DNA from: Tersicoccus sp. Bi-70
Lineage (GTDB): Bacteria > Actinomycetota > Actinomycetes > Actinomycetales > Micrococcaceae
Assembly: GCF_001968825.1 (NCBI RefSeq)
Contig: NZ_MIEU01000013.1
Span: 1 to 59,927, forward strand
Reading direction: 5' to 3'
Length of the DNA stretch: 59,927 bases
Shown: positions 58,901 to 59,927 of the stretch, piece after piece
Position numbering within the stretch: the stretch's first letter is position 1
Layout: each line of letters opens with the position of its first letter
The notes under the pieces: model-generated
The model's input: the letters and a program-made list of their open reading frames with translations, nothing else
Database searches by the model: none
What the model was told of the DNA's origin: nothing
Position numbers and translations under genes: made by a program

Positions 58901-59927
58901 CCGCGGCCCGGGTCCAGGCCCGCGCGACCGCACCGGCCCGGGCCGCCCTGGTGGATGTGGAGGTCCAGGCCAACGAGGCGCGCGCCGCGGTGATTGTGCG
59001 GACCAGCCTCGCGGCGCCGGCCGCCGGCGCCGTCCTCGCCGACGCCGACGGGCTGGCTCACCTGGCCGAGACGATCCGCGAGGCGCACGAGGCCGGGTAC
59101 GACGTCGAGGCCCTGACCCGTGACGCGTGGGACACCCGCGCCGGGGATCCGAGCCTGTTCGAACGCCACCACCCCGCCGACGCGTTGGCCTGGCGGATCC
59201 ACCAGCGCGTCGAGACCGGCACCGAGATCCGGGCCGCGGCGACTGAGCGACCCCTGGCCGGGGTGTCCGACGAGCACCTAAACCGTCTGGCCGGGCGGGC
59301 GCGGGCCAACCTGACCGCCGTCGAGCGGGAAGCCGGGGACACAGTCAGCGCCCCGGCCGGGACCACCGCGCCCTGGCACCGGCGCCTGTACGGGCACCTC
59401 TCCGACGAGTCGCTGGCTGCCCGCCTCCAGGAGAACACCGACGCCTGCGACCGGCTCGTCCCGTCCGCCGCCGACCGCGACGACGACGCGCGGCGTCTGG
59501 CCTGGGTGGGGCGGCAGCTGGCCGACGAGCAGGCCACCCGGGCGGCCATGGCCCCGGACCGGGCCGCTGAGGAGACCTACCAGCGGGGCCCGGCCGGTCA
59601 GGCCCGCGGCACGGGACCGGCCGACGCGGCGCAAGCCCGTGTCTGGCAGCACCGGGCCGTGCTGTCCCGCCTCGAGCGGGAACAACGCCTCCGGTCCCTC
59701 GTGCCGGCAGCCCGCCCCGATCACACGACCAGCCAGGGGCGGCCCGTGCTTCCGGCGTGGGTCGCGGACAGGACCGTGCTGGCGGACATCCGCACCCCCG
59801 CGGCTTGGCGCGTCGAGCTCAGTCGCCGGCACACAGAGCTGGCCGCCGCGATGACCCGCCGCGGCGGGGAGCTGGCTCTGACCCCGCCGACCTGGGCGAA
59901 CGAGCTCGGGCCCATCCCCCGGGACAC
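55990..59927 (+). CDS. traA: TraA MobF relaxase-helicase (continues at 1-523)
   Basis: Open to the right end: 1312 complete residues here and ~174 more at the left end. N-terminal TrwC-type relaxase: Tyr cluster in DGYAYYTNEV (residue ~10) and the His triad region LHDHVVVSN (H255, H257). Then a RecD/TraI-like helicase with Walker A GPAGAGKT near 591-598, DEAGMVSTRL and DDQQLSA. It nicks oriT, stays bound to the strand and unwinds it for transfer. ATG 55990 follows a GTG at 55987. Confidence 0.93.
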   Translation, partial: MTVHKLSAGDGYAYYTNEVATGDQIRDKTRELGDYYTVDGMPPGQWGGLGAAHLGVSGEVSEAQMAALFGEGIHPDAAAMIAGGADEKDVRLGQRFRRPTVADETLNTRTATALADHERRFGAEPDADTRRQIRAKVAGQLFRETHGRNPASAEELGRFQTIQAKPTSQTVAGYDLVFAPAKSVSVLWGVGGQDARHQIEAAHYEAIEETMRWLEKEATYTRRGRNGVRVEDVDGGLVYTRFRHYDSRSGDPQLHDHVVVSNKVRGADGKWSALDGRPLYQFGVAASERYNRLVTQKVCERLGVGTVRRYTAGGDRPVYEIAGVPVDAIEAASTRRGSIDAELARLRDEFVERNGYEPSKKQQIALAQQATLATRPHKPETRRLADLVEGWTETYGQLPGVQVGAAAVETAREHRFDGLSQMVRAGEPEPVAHAAMLDPMTEAREVIARLELDRGVWGEQHVIAETTRRLTARLGGQAAPDDLHAAIVEAALNHHSLSVTPQEARPTLEALSRADGVSKYTRPHRRMWTSAAVIASEDRLLTAAGTTVIPAAVEANFQAALARQDVVFNAGQLAMAREFATSGKLLSLGIGPAGAGKTTALRLTADTVRQAGGNVIGLAPTAAAAKVMSDELGATATTIDAFVLAHQPGARTAAAGGAGPVVQPGDVIILDEAGMVSTRLFAEAVTIAEAHGAVVRALGDDQQLSAVGAGGALRLLDRQTPAVHLEDLHRFRTRGEDTATLALREPPAVGTDDPWGFYREHGRLQAGDKETMTSAVYEAWQADTIAGKNAIMAASDNATVTELNARAQAFRLSTGELDPTTSAPLRDGLAAHVGDLVVTRRNDRRMGLHEGKDFVKNGDVWTVEAIRPDGSLAVTHTGHHGAIDLPAEYVAQNTMLGYAHTIHRTQGTTCDTTHALVDSRLSRSLAYVAGSRGRESNRFYVALGDGETMTEALASIAGNHDTNLTAHEVTAAARVQARATAPARAALVDVEVQANEARAAVIVRTSLAAPAAGAVLADADGLAHLAETIREAHEAGYDVEALTRDAWDTRAGDPSLFERHHPADALAWRIHQRVETGTEIRAAATERPLAGVSDEHLNRLAGRARANLTAVEREAGDTVSAPAGTTAPWHRRLYGHLSDESLAARLQENTDACDRLVPSAADRDDDARRLAWVGRQLADEQATRAAMAPDRAAEETYQRGPAGQARGTGPADAAQARVWQHRAVLSRLEREQRLRSLVPAARPDHTTSQGRPVLPAWVADRTVLADIRTPAAWRVELSRRHTELAAAMTRRGGELALTPPTWANELGPIPRD

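Overview
The window is a 59,927-base stretch of very GC-rich DNA (high by eye; not counted). Gram-positive-type conjugation genes, CmtR- and MntR-type regulators, a LexA box of actinobacterial type and many GTG starts point to an actinobacterium, perhaps near Pseudonocardia or Rhodococcus (genus is a guess). It looks like a complete circular conjugative plasmid opened inside its relaxase gene. The MobF relaxase traA starts at 55990, runs open off the right end, and its frame continues exactly into bases 1-523 at the left end, giving a protein of about 1486 residues.

Layout. 1-1700: end of traA, then a DUF3800-like gene with a possible structured RNA inside it. 1786-13112 (minus): a tightly coupled conjugation operon: MinD/ParA-like ATPase, small pilin-like protein, VirB8-like anchor, VirB6-like channel, SCO6880-like protein, VirB4-like ATPase, VirD4-like coupling protein, DUF4913-like protein, SLT+CHAP peptidoglycan hydrolase, lipoprotein. 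13294-16064: divergent winged-helix regulator, small genes, and an HTH plus multi-membrane-protein pair. 16242-20804: plasmid maintenance: primase/replication protein, NrdH-like redoxin, small proteins, parA and a ribbon-helix-helix partner, with iterons and two large hairpins. 21082-23976: single-chain type IIL restriction-modification enzyme. 24206-26233: unknown gene, small membrane protein, serine resolvase.

26447-37496 is metal homeostasis cargo. It holds a CzcD/CzrA-like zinc system with its operator, a DUF6804-like protein and CtaG, a lipoprotein, a CmtR / P1B-ATPase / DsbA-like operon, and a cation antiporter with MntR behind a yybP-ykoY manganese riboswitch. A second resolvase and small accessory genes follow. 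Two recombinase-site-like palindromes and a dsbA fragment show that this part was assembled by recombination. 37514-45275 is a LysR-controlled catabolic cassette: aldehyde dehydrogenase, unknown 580-residue protein, M19-like amidohydrolase, unknown protein, RidA and MFS transporter.

45739-55536 is backbone again: LexA-boxed umuDC; a ParB-like gene, a DUF4192 gene and a DUF6573-like gene, each behind a copy of the same ~370-bp GC-rich leader; a nuclease lipoprotein coupled to an HNH protein; a P-loop protein; and a coiled-coil protein. A candidate oriT lies between that protein and traA. The least explained parts are the repeated leaders, the paired 16-10-16 hairpins, the DUF3800/RNA element and the catabolic cassette.
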